Below are positions 23,409-32,244 of a stretch of 64,000 bases of DNA, piece after piece. The stretch is taken from the NCBI GenBank assembly GCA_963728155.1, contig CAVSJF010000006.1, positions 884,613-948,612 on the forward strand, given 5' to 3'. The stretch is from JACVRW01 sp963728155 (GTDB lineage: Bacteria; Actinomycetota; Thermoleophilia; Solirubrobacterales; Thermoleophilaceae). The translations under genes were made by a program, and so were the position numbers. Every line of letters starts with the position of its first letter. Within the stretch, counting starts at the first letter, position 1. A model generated the notes under the pieces. The model saw only the letters and a list, made by a program, of their open reading frames with translations, was not told the origin of the DNA and made no database searches.

Positions 23409-24196
23409 GTTACGCGCACCCCTTCGAGCAGGGCGTGGGTCATCCGCGGGGTGGGCTTGGCCTGGAGCTCGGGCTCGCTGACCGACTGCTGCCTGATCAC
23501 GGTGTTGTTTCGTATCGAGTGACGCCACATCACGCGGTCGAGGTGGCGGCGCTCCTCCCATTGGTCGGCGATCTCGTCGAGCACCACCACGAGCTCGAGC
23601 TCCGACTCGGGATGAGCGTCGCCGCGCGCCCAGGCGCCCACCAGGTGAAGGCTCTTGAGGCGGCCCTTGTAGACCCGGCGCAGGTCGTTGGCCACGCGGC
23701 GCGCCACGGCGTCGGCGTCGAGGAGGCCGGGAAGCCCGCCGAGCTCAGGATCGGGCCGGCGGGCCCGCCCGTCCGCCGCGGCATCGTCGCTCACCAGGCC
23801 GCGCTCGGCCAGCCAGTCGATCGCCCGGCGCTCGGCACGGACGTCGTGGAAGGCAAACCAGGCGCCGCGAAGCTCGGGAAAGTCGAGCTCGAGCAGGTCC
23901 TTGAAACGCCGGAACGCACCCCGACCGTTCAGAGCACCCTGCAACAAATCGCGGGCGTTGGGATCGCGTACCCGGGCCACGAAGTCCTGCATGTCGCGAT
24001 ACACCACCGCACTGGGCAGCGGCTGGATGGCGATCAGATCCTCGAGGGCACTCTGGTCGCCGGGTTGCTCGACGCTCGACGCGAAGAACGGTGCGACCGT
24101 GCCGTCCACTGGATCGAAGCGCCAACTCTGCTCGTCGGAGTGATCTTCGAGAGCGAGGGCGAGATCAGCGAGGTTCACCGCTGAGATGTCAAGCAT
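23405..24196 (-). CDS. UPF0158-like / nucleotidyltransferase fusion
   Basis: A 263-residue two-part protein. Residues 1-145 resemble the UPF0158 family (MLDISAVNLADLALALEDHS, GAFRRFKDLLE, ERRAIDWLAERGL). The C-terminal part (about 170-260) is a minimal nucleotidyltransferase domain with LKSLHLVGAWARGDAHPESE. In active enzymes the motif is GS-x9-DxD; here the Ser is Ala and both Asp positions read Glu (ESELEL), so metal-dependent transfer may be impaired. The following gene encodes a HEPN protein in a coupled arrangement, recalling MntA/HepT toxin-antitoxin pairs. ATG 24196 has GGAGGAG upstream. Confidence 0.7.
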   Translation of the reverse strand: MLDISAVNLADLALALEDHSDEQSWRFDPVDGTVAPFFASSVEQPGDQSALEDLIAIQPLPSAVVYRDMQDFVARVRDPNARDLLQGALNGRGAFRRFKDLLELDFPELRGAWFAFHDVRAERRAIDWLAERGLVSDDAAADGRARRPDPELGGLPGLLDADAVARRVANDLRRVYKGRLKSLHLVGAWARGDAHPESELELVVVLDEIADQWEERRHLDRVMWRHSIRNNTVIRQQSVSEPELQAKPTPRMTHALLEGVRVT

Positions 24197-24230
24197 GGGC
24201 AAGGGGCTCCTCCATTCCGCCCCACCCATC

Positions 24231-25445
24231 CTAAGGTCGGTTGGCCAGACTGGCCAGTGCCTCCAGCAGGCGATTCACCTCGGTGTCCGTCGTGTAGTGA
24301 AGGAAGCCGGCGCGGACGGCACCGCCGGTGGCGTCCAGGCCGAGTGCGCGCATCGGCTCGAGGGCGTAGTAGTCCCCGTCCCACACGTAGAGGCCGAGCT
24401 CGCCCAGGCGCTCAGCCACCTCGCGCGGCGCGTGGCCCGGCACGTTGAAGCAGAAGGTCGGGGTGCGGCCCTCCACCGTGCGCACACCGTAGAGCTCCAC
24501 TCCCGGGGGGAGGCCGTCGAGAAAGCGCTCGGAGAGAGCGTCCTCGTGCTCGGAAATACGATCGAAGCAGCGGTCCAGCGACCCTCCCCCCAGCGAGCGC
24601 AGGTAGTCGATCGCTGCAGTAGCGCCGGCCACCGCCTCGTGGGACTGGGTCCCGGTCTCGAAGCGATGCCCGGCAGGGTGCTCCTCGGCCGGGCGAACGC
24701 GGTCCGCGGGCAGCGATTCGGCGAGGTCCGGGCGAATGGAGGCAATCCCCAGGTGGGGCCCGAAGAACTTATATGGGGAGCAGAGGAGCACGTCCAGTCC
24801 CCAATCGGTCATTTTGAGCCGCCTGTGGGGAGCGAAGTGCACGCCGTCGGCCCAGGCCAGTGCGCCGACGCGATGGGCGGCGGAGGCGATGCGAGCCGGG
24901 TCGGTGAGCGAGCCAACCGCGTTGGAGGCCAGGGTGAACGCCACGACCCTGGTGCGCTCCCCGATGAGCTCCTCGAGGGCGTCGTGGTCGAGGGTCACGT
25001 CGCCGGTGCGGATCGGGGCCTGGCGTACCACGAGGTCGTGGTCCGCGGCCAGCAGCAGCCACGGCGAGATGTTGGCGTCATGGTCGAGGGCGGTGACCAC
25101 GATCTCGTCGCCCGCGTCGAGCGTGCGCGCCACCGCGTGAGCGAGAAGGAAGTTGAGGGTGGTCATGTTGGCGCCGAAGGCGATTCCCTCGACATCCCCA
25201 CCGGTGAAATCGGCCGCCGCCTCGCGCCCGCGCTCCATCACCTCGACAGCACGGGCCGAGGTGGCGAAGGCCCCGCCCAGGTTGGCGTTCGCGTCGCGGA
25301 GGCAGTCGGCGATGGCAGCCAGAACCTCCTGCGGGGCCTGCGACCCGCCCGGCCCGTCGAGAAACGCATCGTTGCTGGCCAGGGCAGGGAAGCGCTCCCG
25401 GACGTCCGCAAGCGCCGGTTCGGAAGGGTGGGTGGAGGAGGCCAT
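24231..25445 (-). CDS. PLP-dependent class V aminotransferase, cysteine-desulfurase-like
   Basis: A 404-residue PLP enzyme related to cysteine desulfurases. The PLP lysine lies in DVLLCSPYKFFGPHLGI; other family blocks are NDAFLDGPGGSQAP, ANMTTLNFLLAHA, VTALDHDANISPW, ADGVHFAPHRR and RFETGTQSHEAVAG. The pattern suits the SufS/CsdA-like VC1184-type subgroup, whose substrate is not established. ATG 25445 begins MASSTHPSEPALADVRERFPA; the frame opens upstream but that part is a shadow of the divergent oxidoreductase gene. It lies 34 bases from the nucleotidyltransferase start on the same strand. Confidence 0.88.
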   Translation of the reverse strand: MASSTHPSEPALADVRERFPALASNDAFLDGPGGSQAPQEVLAAIADCLRDANANLGGAFATSARAVEVMERGREAAADFTGGDVEGIAFGANMTTLNFLLAHAVARTLDAGDEIVVTALDHDANISPWLLLAADHDLVVRQAPIRTGDVTLDHDALEELIGERTRVVAFTLASNAVGSLTDPARIASAAHRVGALAWADGVHFAPHRRLKMTDWGLDVLLCSPYKFFGPHLGIASIRPDLAESLPADRVRPAEEHPAGHRFETGTQSHEAVAGATAAIDYLRSLGGGSLDRCFDRISEHEDALSERFLDGLPPGVELYGVRTVEGRTPTFCFNVPGHAPREVAERLGELGLYVWDGDYYALEPMRALGLDATGGAVRAGFLHYTTDTEVNRLLEALASLANRP

Positions 25446-25467
25446 GGGCGACAGCTTGTCATGTGGG

Positions 25468-26103
25468 ATGCTCACCCCCGTGACCGCCGCCCCGCGCCGC
25501 CGCCGGCTCAGCCCGCTCCAGCGCCAGCTCGAGGACATCGCCCGTTCTCCGGCCGGCACCTGGTACTTCGGCAACGTGGCCACCCGAGTCGACCGGGTGC
25601 TGCTGCCCCTCTCCCGTGGCCGACTGTCACTCACCCTCGGGCACCCCGTGGGCCTGCTGGGCACGATCGGCGCGAGGAGCGGCGAACCCCGGAGCACACC
25701 GCTGCTCTTCCTGCGCGACGGCGAGCGGGTGGTGCTGATCGCTTCCAAGGGAGGCGATCCGAAGAGTCCCGCCTGGTACTGGAACCTGCGCAGAAACCCG
25801 GTCGTGACCTTTCTCGGGCCCGGCGGGGTGACCGGCCGGTACCGGGCCCGGGTGGCGGAGGGGGAGGAGCGCGCCCGCCTGTGGGACGAGGCGGTGGACT
25901 ACTACGCCGGCTATTCGACCTACGCCGAGCGGACCGGCGGGCGCGTGATCCCCGTGGTGGTGCTGGAGCCCTACGCGGGCGCAGGCGAAGGCGCCGCCAA
26001 CGGCGCCGCCTTAGCCCGGCCGGGCACCAACAGCGCCACCAGCGCACCCACCGCCAGTACGGCCGCCCCGACCCACACCGCCGGTACCAGGCCGTCGACG
26101 TAG
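25468..26103 (+). CDS. Deazaflavin (F420)-dependent nitroreductase-family protein
   Basis: Member of the DDN/FDOR-A split beta-barrel family that uses coenzyme F420. Visible blocks are LGTIGARSGEPRSTPLLFL, RVVLIASKGGDPKSPAWYWN and NPVVTFLGPG, followed by VIPVVVLEPY, the usual C-terminus of this family. The predicted product continues 40 more low-complexity residues and overlaps the convergent MFS gene by 133 bases. The true stop may therefore have been lost by an indel near 25985. Start ATG 25468; a GTG at 25480 is also possible. Divergent from the aminotransferase gene. Confidence 0.8.
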   Translation: MLTPVTAAPRRRRLSPLQRQLEDIARSPAGTWYFGNVATRVDRVLLPLSRGRLSLTLGHPVGLLGTIGARSGEPRSTPLLFLRDGERVVLIASKGGDPKSPAWYWNLRRNPVVTFLGPGGVTGRYRARVAEGEERARLWDEAVDYYAGYSTYAERTGGRVIPVVVLEPYAGAGEGAANGAALARPGTNSATSAPTASTAAPTHTAGTRPST

Positions 26104-27371
26104 GCCTGCGGCGACCCGAAGTCGCCGGCACTGGTGAACACGGTCGAGAGCACCGCCACGCCCAGCACGCCACCGATCTCGCGAATCGTGTTGTTCGCCC
26201 CGGAGGCCTGACCCGCCTCCTCGGGACGCACCGATGACAGCACCGCGTTGGCCGCCGGCGCGAACACGAGCGCCATTCCCGTGCCGGCCATTACGAAGGC
26301 GGGCACCAGGAGACCGTAGGCCATGTCGGGAGTGGTGATCAGCGCGAGCCAGCCGAGCGCCCCCGCCTGCAGCGCCAAGCCGGCAGCCATGAGCGGCCGG
26401 CTGCCGATGCGGTCGGACAGGATGCCCGCCACCGGCGCGACGAAGATGGGCATCGCCGTCCAGGGCAGCGTCCGGATGCCCGCCTCGAGCGGCGAGTAGC
26501 CCTGGGCCACCTGGAAGAACTGCGCCAGTAGGAAGATCGCGCCGAAGGCGCCGAAGAACATGGCCAAGGAGACGCCGTTGGTGGCCGCGAAGCCACGGTC
26601 GCGAAAGAAGCGAAGCGGCAGCATCGGCGCGCTTGTCCGCGACTCCCACAGGGCGAACGCGGCCAGCAGAACGGCGCCACCCGCGAGTGATGCGACCACC
26701 GTGGTGCTCGTCCAGCCGAGGGCCTGTGCGCGCACGATCCCGAATACCACTCCCAACAGCCCGAGGCTCGCGAGCGTTACACCGGGAAGGTCGAGAATCG
26801 GGTTGGGCCCGCGGCTCTCGCGCAGCAGCGAGATCGCCATCGGCGCCAGCGCCAACCCGATGGGAACGTTCAGCCAGAAGATCCACTGCCAGGAGAACCC
26901 CTCGACCACGGCCCCGCCGACCACCGGCCCCAGGGCCACCCCGAGGCCCGAGACACCGGACCAGACACCCAGCGCCAGCCCGCGCTTCTCGGCCGCGAAG
27001 GCGTCGCTCAGCAGGGTGAGCGAGAGCGGGGCTATGGCCGCGGCCCCCATCCCCTGGAGCGCGCGGGCCGCGATCAGGGCCTCGGTGCCGGGCGCGAGGG
27101 CCGCCGCGGCCGAGGCGACGGTGAAGATGCCGATGCCGGCGGCGAAAACGCGCCGGCGGCCCAGGCGATCCCCCAGTGCGGCGCCGGTGAGGAGGAAGAC
27201 GGCGAAGCTGAGCGTGTAGGCGTTGACCGTCCACTCCAGCTCCTCGAGTGAAGCACCGAGATCCTCGCGGATGCTGACCAGCGCGTTGGTGACCACGAGG
27301 TTGTCCAGCGTGACCATGAAGAGCGCAACCGACACGATGGTCAGGGTGAAAAGGCTCTGTCGGTTTGTCAT
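25971..27371 (-). CDS. MFS drug efflux transporter, DHA2 (EmrB/QacA) type
   Basis: A 466-residue proton-driven exporter with about 14 membrane helices. The DHA2 signatures VALFMVTLDNLVVTNAL (helix 1) and GDRLGRRRVFAAG (loop 2-3) are clear, and LALGVWSGVSGLGVALGPVV matches helix-5 motif C of drug antiporters. Start ATG 27371 has AAGGAG 7 bases upstream; a start at 27404 would lie in the operator. It follows a tetR gene on the same strand, and both are preceded by the same palindrome, so repression by TetR with release by an exported compound is likely. The substrate is unknown. Confidence 0.9.
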   Translation of the reverse strand: MTNRQSLFTLTIVSVALFMVTLDNLVVTNALVSIREDLGASLEELEWTVNAYTLSFAVFLLTGAALGDRLGRRRVFAAGIGIFTVASAAAALAPGTEALIAARALQGMGAAAIAPLSLTLLSDAFAAEKRGLALGVWSGVSGLGVALGPVVGGAVVEGFSWQWIFWLNVPIGLALAPMAISLLRESRGPNPILDLPGVTLASLGLLGVVFGIVRAQALGWTSTTVVASLAGGAVLLAAFALWESRTSAPMLPLRFFRDRGFAATNGVSLAMFFGAFGAIFLLAQFFQVAQGYSPLEAGIRTLPWTAMPIFVAPVAGILSDRIGSRPLMAAGLALQAGALGWLALITTPDMAYGLLVPAFVMAGTGMALVFAPAANAVLSSVRPEEAGQASGANNTIREIGGVLGVAVLSTVFTSAGDFGSPQAYVDGLVPAVWVGAAVLAVGALVALLVPGRAKAAPLAAPSPAPA

Positions 27372-27388
27372 TGGGAACTCCTTGCTTA

Positions 27389-27404
27389 TTGGTTGATCTA
27401 TCAC
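27389..27404 (-). promoter_or_regulatory. TetR operator copy upstream of the MFS gene
   Basis: TTGGTTGATCTATCAC on the plus strand, an imperfect palindrome centred on GATC. Together with flanking TTA it matches the copy before tetR at 14 of 16 positions. It lies 18 bases before the MFS start, where it could block transcription or translation. Confidence 0.65.
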
Positions 27405-27434
27405 TGCGAAGGCGAAAAAAAAGAGCCGGCCCGA

Positions 27435-27977
27435 TCAGCACGGAGCCGGGGGTACGTACTCCTGCGGCAGCTCCAGCGCCGCCGCCACGTTGAGCAGCAT
27501 GCCCGTGGCCATGAACGAGGCCACGTCCTCGGCGGAGGCGCCGCTCAGGCGGCGCACATCGTCCATCAGGCGCATGAACTCAGAGCGCACCGGCTCGCGC
27601 AGCGAAGGGTCGCCCGCCGCCGCGTGGGATTGCATCTGAAAGAGGATCTCGTCGCGGTCGCCGAGCAGGTCCATGTAGGCCCCGCCCATGGCCCGCAGCC
27701 GCTCCGCCGGGGTGTCCTGGCCGTGAGCCGCCTCGGTGAAGAGGCGCCGGATGTGGTCGACCACGTGCTCGTGGGTGGCCAGGAACAGCGCGTGCTTGTT
27801 GGGGAAGAGTGCGTATATGTAGGGCTGCGAGATTCCTGCCCGTTTGGCGATGGCGCTGGTGCTGGTGGCGTGGAAGCCGTGATCGGCGAACTCCTTGACC
27901 GCCGCGGCGATCACCTGCTCGCGGCGCTCCTCGGAGGAGGACCGGGTACCGCCGGCGGAAACCTTGCTCGCTGCCAT
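27435..27977 (-). CDS. TetR family transcriptional regulator
   Basis: A 180-residue repressor. The N-terminal HTH is intact (REQVIAAAVKEFADHGFHAT, STSAIAKRAGISQPYIYALF, PNKHALFLATHE); the C-terminal ligand domain (about 75-180) is not diagnostic. It precedes the MFS exporter on the same strand by 63 bases. Palindromes flank it on both sides (27990-28005 and 27389-27404), supporting autoregulation and control of the exporter. The ATG at 27977 is 13 bases from the upstream operator. The effector is unknown. Confidence 0.9.
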   Translation of the reverse strand: MAASKVSAGGTRSSSEERREQVIAAAVKEFADHGFHATSTSAIAKRAGISQPYIYALFPNKHALFLATHEHVVDHIRRLFTEAAHGQDTPAERLRAMGGAYMDLLGDRDEILFQMQSHAAAGDPSLREPVRSEFMRLMDDVRRLSGASAEDVASFMATGMLLNVAAALELPQEYVPPAPC

Positions 27978-27989
27978 CGGTGCAGCTTA

Positions 27990-28005
27990 TTGATTGATCT
28001 ATCAA
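27990..28005 (-). promoter_or_regulatory. TetR operator copy upstream of tetR
   Basis: TTGATTGATCTATCAA is a 16-base palindrome with only one mismatched pair. The same core, TTGATCTATCA, recurs before the MFS gene. It covers the expected promoter of the regulator, so autorepression is inferred. Confidence 0.7.
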
Positions 28006-28068
28006 CTGTCAAGGCCGCAGAGGGAGCTCAGCTTCAAACAGGCGGTCCCGGTTGATTATCATTTCCTC

Positions 28069-28236
28069 ATGAACGGCCTCCTGCGCGCGGGCCTGGACGG
28101 GCCCTCACGGACGATCATCGTCGAGCCGCGCCGCGAGCCGGTCACCGCGCCGCCCCAGGAACCCCGTGAGCCTGCGCGCGATCCCGAGCCCCCGCCCCGG
28201 CCGGAGCGCGAGCCGGAGAAGGTGCCGGCCGGTTGA
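28069..28236 (+). CDS. Small Pro/Glu-rich protein, function unknown
   Basis: A 55-residue product, MNGLLRAGLDGPSRTIIVEP followed by a charged Arg/Glu/Pro tail. The conserved-looking head (GLDGPSRTIIVEP) before a disordered tail resembles short proteins I have seen in actinobacteria, but no function is known to me. The frame opens at 27994; the ATG at 28069 fits the compact head. Its stop overlaps a possible TTG start of another small frame. Confidence 0.5.
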   Translation: MNGLLRAGLDGPSRTIIVEPRREPVTAPPQEPREPARDPEPPPRPEREPEKVPAG

Positions 28237-28439
28237 GCTTCTCCACCAAGACCGTCCTCACCTGGTTCGTCCCCGAGGGGGTCCAGAGGTCGCGATGGTC
28301 GAGCACTGGCAGGCCGCGCTGGGCAGCGGGCGAGCCGATCCGCGCACCGCGACGCTGCTGGCGATCGTGCACGGCTCCGGCCTGCGGCTGCGCTGGTTCG
28401 GAGAGCTGGCGTCGCTGGCCGCCAACGGTCTCTCTAGGC
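28233..28439 (+). CDS. Possible small protein, frameshifted
   Basis: From TTG 28233 the frame reads SFSTKTVLTWFVPEGV. Near 28285 a protein-like stretch continues in another frame (VAMVEHWQAALGSGRADPRT, LLAIVHGSGLRLRWFGELAS). Joined, this gives about 70 residues between the preceding small gene and the convergent aconitase. I cannot name it and the true end is unclear; it could be non-coding. Confidence 0.3.
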
Positions 28440-28468
28440 ACTCGCCCGCGTGCGTATACGCTCGCGCG

Positions 28469-31174
28469 TCAGGCGCGCAGCCCGCGCAGCACGTAGTGCA
28501 GGATCCCGCCGCCGCGGTAGTACTGCCACTCGTTGGGCGTGTCGATTCGCACCCGCGCATCGAATTCGACGTCGCTGTCGGTGCTCACCTTCAGCGTGCC
28601 GGCGCCCTCCTCGAGGGGCTCCAGGTCGAAGGTCTCCTCGCCCGTGAGCCCCAGCGACTCGGCCGACTCCCCGTCCGGGTACTGCAGCGGCAGCACGCCC
28701 ATGCCCACCAGGTTCGAACGGTGGATGCGCTCGTAGGACTCGGCGAGCACGAAGCGGATGCCCAGGAGGCGCGGTCCCTTTGCGGCCCAGTCGCGCGAGG
28801 AGCCCGACCCGTACTCCTTGCCCGCCAGCACGCACAGCGGCGTGCCGGCCTCGGCGTAGTCCATGGCCGCGTCGTAGATGGCCATCTCCTCGCCGTCCTT
28901 CTTGGTCACGCCACCCTCGGTACCGGGAGCCAGCTGGTTGCGCAGGCGGATGTTGGCGAACGTGCCGCGCATCATCACCTCGTGGTTTCCGCGCCGCGAG
29001 CCGTAGGAGTTGAAGTGCTTCTGCTCCACCCCGTTCTCGATCAGGTACTCGCCGGCCGGTGAGCTCTTCTTGATCGAGCCCGCGGGCGAGATGTGGTCAG
29101 TGGTCACGCTGTCGCCGAGCACGGCGATCACGCGGGCGCCCCGGATCTCGTCGAAGCCCTCGGGCGCGTCGGCGGGCATGTCCTCGAAGTACGGAGGCCG
29201 GCGCACGTAGGTGGAGTCGGGGTCCCACTCGTAGCGGTCGCCCTCGGGCACCTCGAGGTCGTTCCAGTCCTCGTCGCCCTCGAACACCTCGCCGTAGCTC
29301 TTGCGGAACATGTCCGACTCGATGGCCGATTCGATCATCTCGTTGACCTCCTGCTGAGAGGGCCAGAGGTCGCGCAGGTACACGTCGCCCTGCAGGGGCT
29401 CCTCGAGCACGTCGAGGTCCATGCGGCCGGCCAGGGCGTAGGCCACGCACAGGGGCGGGGAGGCCAGGTAGTTCATCTTCACCTCGGGGTGGATGCGCCC
29501 CTCGAAGTTGCGGTTGCCCGAGAGCACGCTGGCCACCACCAGCTCGCGCTCCTCGATCTCCCGGGAGATCTCTTCCGGCAGTGGGCCGGAGTTGCCGATG
29601 CAGGTGGTGCACCCGTAGCCCACGAGATCGAAGCCCAGCGCCGACAACGGCTCCAGCAGCCCGGCGCGCTCGAGGTACTCGGTCACCACCTTCGAGCCCG
29701 GCGCCAGCGAGGTCTTCACCCAGGGCCGGCGCTCGAGCCCGGCCTCGACCGCCTTCTTGGCCAGCAGGCCGGCGCCGATCATCACGCTGGGGTTCGAGGT
29801 GTTGGTGCAGCTGGTGATCGCCGCGATCACCACGGCCCCATGCCCGAGGCCCTCCTCGTTGCGCTCGATGACCGCGGTGCCGGACGATGAGCGCGAAGGC
29901 TTGGGCTCCTCGCCGCCCCCGTCGCTGGTGGGAGGGTCGCTGGCCGGGAAGGACTCGGCTGCCGACTCGTCGTAGCCCGGCAGCCCTTCGCCCTCGTCGT
30001 TCAGCTGGGCCAGCTCATCGCTGAAATCGCTCGCGGCGTCGCTCAGCGCCACCCGGTCCTGCGGGCGCTTGGGCCCGGCCAGGCTGGGCACCACGTCGCC
30101 CAGGTCGAGCTCCAGGGTGTCCGAGTAGACCGTTTCCTCGGAGCTCTCGTCGTGGAATAGCCCCTGCTCGCGGCAGTAGGCCTCGACCAGCTCGACCCGC
30201 TCGGGCGGCCGTCCCGAGAACTCGAGGTAGCGCAGCGTCTCGGCGTCGACGGGGAAGATGGCGCAGGTGGCCCCCATCTCGGGGGACATGTTCCCGATCG
30301 TCGCCCGGTCGGCCAGCGGCAGGTTGGGTAGGCCGGGGCCGAAGAACTCCACGAACTTGCTCACCACGCCGCGCTCGCGCAGCTGCTGGGTGACGGTGAG
30401 CACCAGGTCGGTGGCCGTGGCGCCCTCGGGCAGCTCACCGGTGAGCCGGAAGCCGACCACCTGGGGGATCAGCATCGACACGGGCTGGCCCAGCATCGCC
30501 GCCTCGGCCTCGATGCCGCCCACCCCCCAGCCGAGCACACCCAGCCCGTTGACCATCGTGGTGTGGGAGTCGGTGCCCACCAGGGTGTCGGGGAAGGCCT
30601 GGCCGTCGCGCGTCTCGACCACGCGCGCGAGGTACTCGAGGTTGACCTGATGGCAGATCCCGGTGTTGGGGGGCACCACGCTGAAGTTGTCGAAGGCGGT
30701 CTGGCCCCAGCGCAGGAACGCGTAGCGCTCGCGGTTGCGCTCGAACTCGAGCTCGGCGTTGCGCTGGAAGGCCATGCGCTCGGCGAACACGTCGACCTGG
30801 ATCGAGTGGTCGATCACCAGCTCGACCGGCACCAGCGGGTTGATGCGGGTGGGGTCGCCGCCCAGGTCGGCGATGGCGTCGCGCATGGCCGCCAGGTCGA
30901 CGATCGCCGGCACCCCGGTGAAGTCCTGCATCAGCACGCGCGCGGGCGTATACGCAATCTCCGTGGCCGGCTCGTCGTCGGCAACCCACTGGGCCAACGC
31001 CTCGACGCCGTCGTCCTCGCCGTGGCGCAGGAGGTTCTCCAACAGCACCTTGAGGGAGTAGGGCAGGCGGGCCACGTCGTACTTCGACTGGAGCGCGTCG
31101 AGTCGGAAGATCTCGTGCTCCTGCCCACCGGCCTGGAGGGTGTCGCGGGCGCCAAAAGTGTCTGACGTGGTCAC
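28469..31174 (-). CDS. acnA: Aconitate hydratase A
   Basis: Tricarboxylic-acid-cycle enzyme isomerising citrate and isocitrate with a [4Fe-4S] cluster. The 901-residue protein is full length. It has RVLMQDFTGVPAIVDLAAMR, LVIDHSIQVD, LVGTDSHTTMVNGLGVLGWG, and cluster ligands in ITSCTNTSNPSVM and YGCTTCIGNSGPL; the C-terminal swivel domain has KEYGSGSSRDWAAKG. An acidic, disordered insert of about 50 residues (roughly 385-440, containing ESFPASDPPTS) lies before the Cys ligands. Start is GTG 31174, 18 bases from the divergent PHP gene, so their control regions overlap. Confidence 0.95.
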   Translation of the reverse strand: MTTSDTFGARDTLQAGGQEHEIFRLDALQSKYDVARLPYSLKVLLENLLRHGEDDGVEALAQWVADDEPATEIAYTPARVLMQDFTGVPAIVDLAAMRDAIADLGGDPTRINPLVPVELVIDHSIQVDVFAERMAFQRNAELEFERNRERYAFLRWGQTAFDNFSVVPPNTGICHQVNLEYLARVVETRDGQAFPDTLVGTDSHTTMVNGLGVLGWGVGGIEAEAAMLGQPVSMLIPQVVGFRLTGELPEGATATDLVLTVTQQLRERGVVSKFVEFFGPGLPNLPLADRATIGNMSPEMGATCAIFPVDAETLRYLEFSGRPPERVELVEAYCREQGLFHDESSEETVYSDTLELDLGDVVPSLAGPKRPQDRVALSDAASDFSDELAQLNDEGEGLPGYDESAAESFPASDPPTSDGGGEEPKPSRSSSGTAVIERNEEGLGHGAVVIAAITSCTNTSNPSVMIGAGLLAKKAVEAGLERRPWVKTSLAPGSKVVTEYLERAGLLEPLSALGFDLVGYGCTTCIGNSGPLPEEISREIEERELVVASVLSGNRNFEGRIHPEVKMNYLASPPLCVAYALAGRMDLDVLEEPLQGDVYLRDLWPSQQEVNEMIESAIESDMFRKSYGEVFEGDEDWNDLEVPEGDRYEWDPDSTYVRRPPYFEDMPADAPEGFDEIRGARVIAVLGDSVTTDHISPAGSIKKSSPAGEYLIENGVEQKHFNSYGSRRGNHEVMMRGTFANIRLRNQLAPGTEGGVTKKDGEEMAIYDAAMDYAEAGTPLCVLAGKEYGSGSSRDWAAKGPRLLGIRFVLAESYERIHRSNLVGMGVLPLQYPDGESAESLGLTGEETFDLEPLEEGAGTLKVSTDSDVEFDARVRIDTPNEWQYYRGGGILHYVLRGLRA

Positions 31175-31192
31175 GTCCTAGACACTACCCAG

Positions 31193-32237
31193 ATGCACGA
31201 CCTCTCTTGCGTCGTTCACCTGCATTCCGTCCACTCCGACGGCACCGGCACGGTGCCCGAGATCGCCCGGGCCGCGCGGCGGGCCCGCGCGGACGTGGTC
31301 CTCCTGACCGATCACGACTCGCTGGAGGCCCAGCGACAGGGCGAGGAGGGCTGGTACGGCGACGATGTGCTCGTGCTGGTGGGCACCGAGGTCTCACCCG
31401 CGCGGAGCAACCACTACCTGGCCTTCGGCATCGAGGCGGAGATCGACCACGCCGGGCTTGACGGTGCGGGGATATGCGCCGCCGTCCGCGACGCGGGCGG
31501 GTTCGGCTTTGCCGCCCATCCCTTCTCGAAGGGATCCGAGCGCTTCAAGCGCACCGGCTCGGGCATGCCCTTCGACGCCGGCGCCCTGCGCTCCGAGGCC
31601 CTCGACGGCATCGAGCTCTGGAGCTTCGTCAACGACACGGGCGAGGCCTTTCGTGGTATCCCGGACGTGGTCCGCTTCGTGCTCGCGCCGGGTCGGGCGC
31701 TCGATCATCCGCCCCCACGCAACCTGCGCGAGTGGGACGCGCTCGGCCAGGACCGGCGTCTGGTGGGGATCGGAGGCCTCGATGCGCACCAATTCGGCAA
31801 GCGTGTGGGGCCGATCGTGCCTATTCGCGTGATGAGCTACCGGCGCTCGTTTCGTCACATCCGCACCCATGTGCTCTGCTCCGAGCCGCCGACCGGCGAG
31901 CTCGAACACGATCGCGGGGAGGTGTACGCCGCCCTGCGGTCAGGCCGCTGCTACATCGCGGTCGACGCCGTCGCCCCGGCCGGCGGCTTTCGCTTCGAGG
32001 CCGACGATCTGGCCATGGGCGAGGAGGGCCCCGCCGGAGCGGCGGACCCTGCGCGCCCGCACGCCCCTCCCCGCCCGGCTGCGGCTGCTGCGGGACGGGC
32101 GCTCGGTGGCCTCGGCGGAGGGCACCTCGCTCGATCATCCGGTGGAGGAGCGTGGCGTATACAGAGTGGAGGCCCGGCGCCGGGCCAAGGGCCGCGAGCG
32201 CACGTGGATCCTGTCCAACCCGATCTACCTGCGCTGA
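31193..32237 (+). CDS. PHP-domain metal-dependent phosphoesterase (frameshifted)
   Basis: A polymerase-and-histidinol-phosphatase fold protein, probably a phosphatase or phosphodiesterase of unknown substrate. Metal-binding motifs are HLHSVHSDGTG (residues 9-19), LLTDHDSLEA, GTEVSP, AAHPFSKGS and GGLDAHQFG. After about 280 residues one surplus base in GGGCCCC near 32035 shifts the frame. The C-terminal beta-rich part then reads LRLLRDGRSVASAEGTSLDH to TWILSNPIYLR, ending at 32237, about 347 residues in all. The ATG at 31193 begins MHDLSCVVHLHS. Confidence 0.8.
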
Positions 32238-32244
32238 GGCGCGC

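Noticed and set aside
24186..26237. 683-residue plus-strand frame
   Set aside because: Antisense to the class V aminotransferase and overlapping the DDN-like and MFS genes.
27414..27430. Run of eight A (T on the tetR strand) after tetR as an intrinsic terminator
   Set aside because: The GC-rich sequence before it forms a direct repeat (CCGGCTC), not a usable hairpin.
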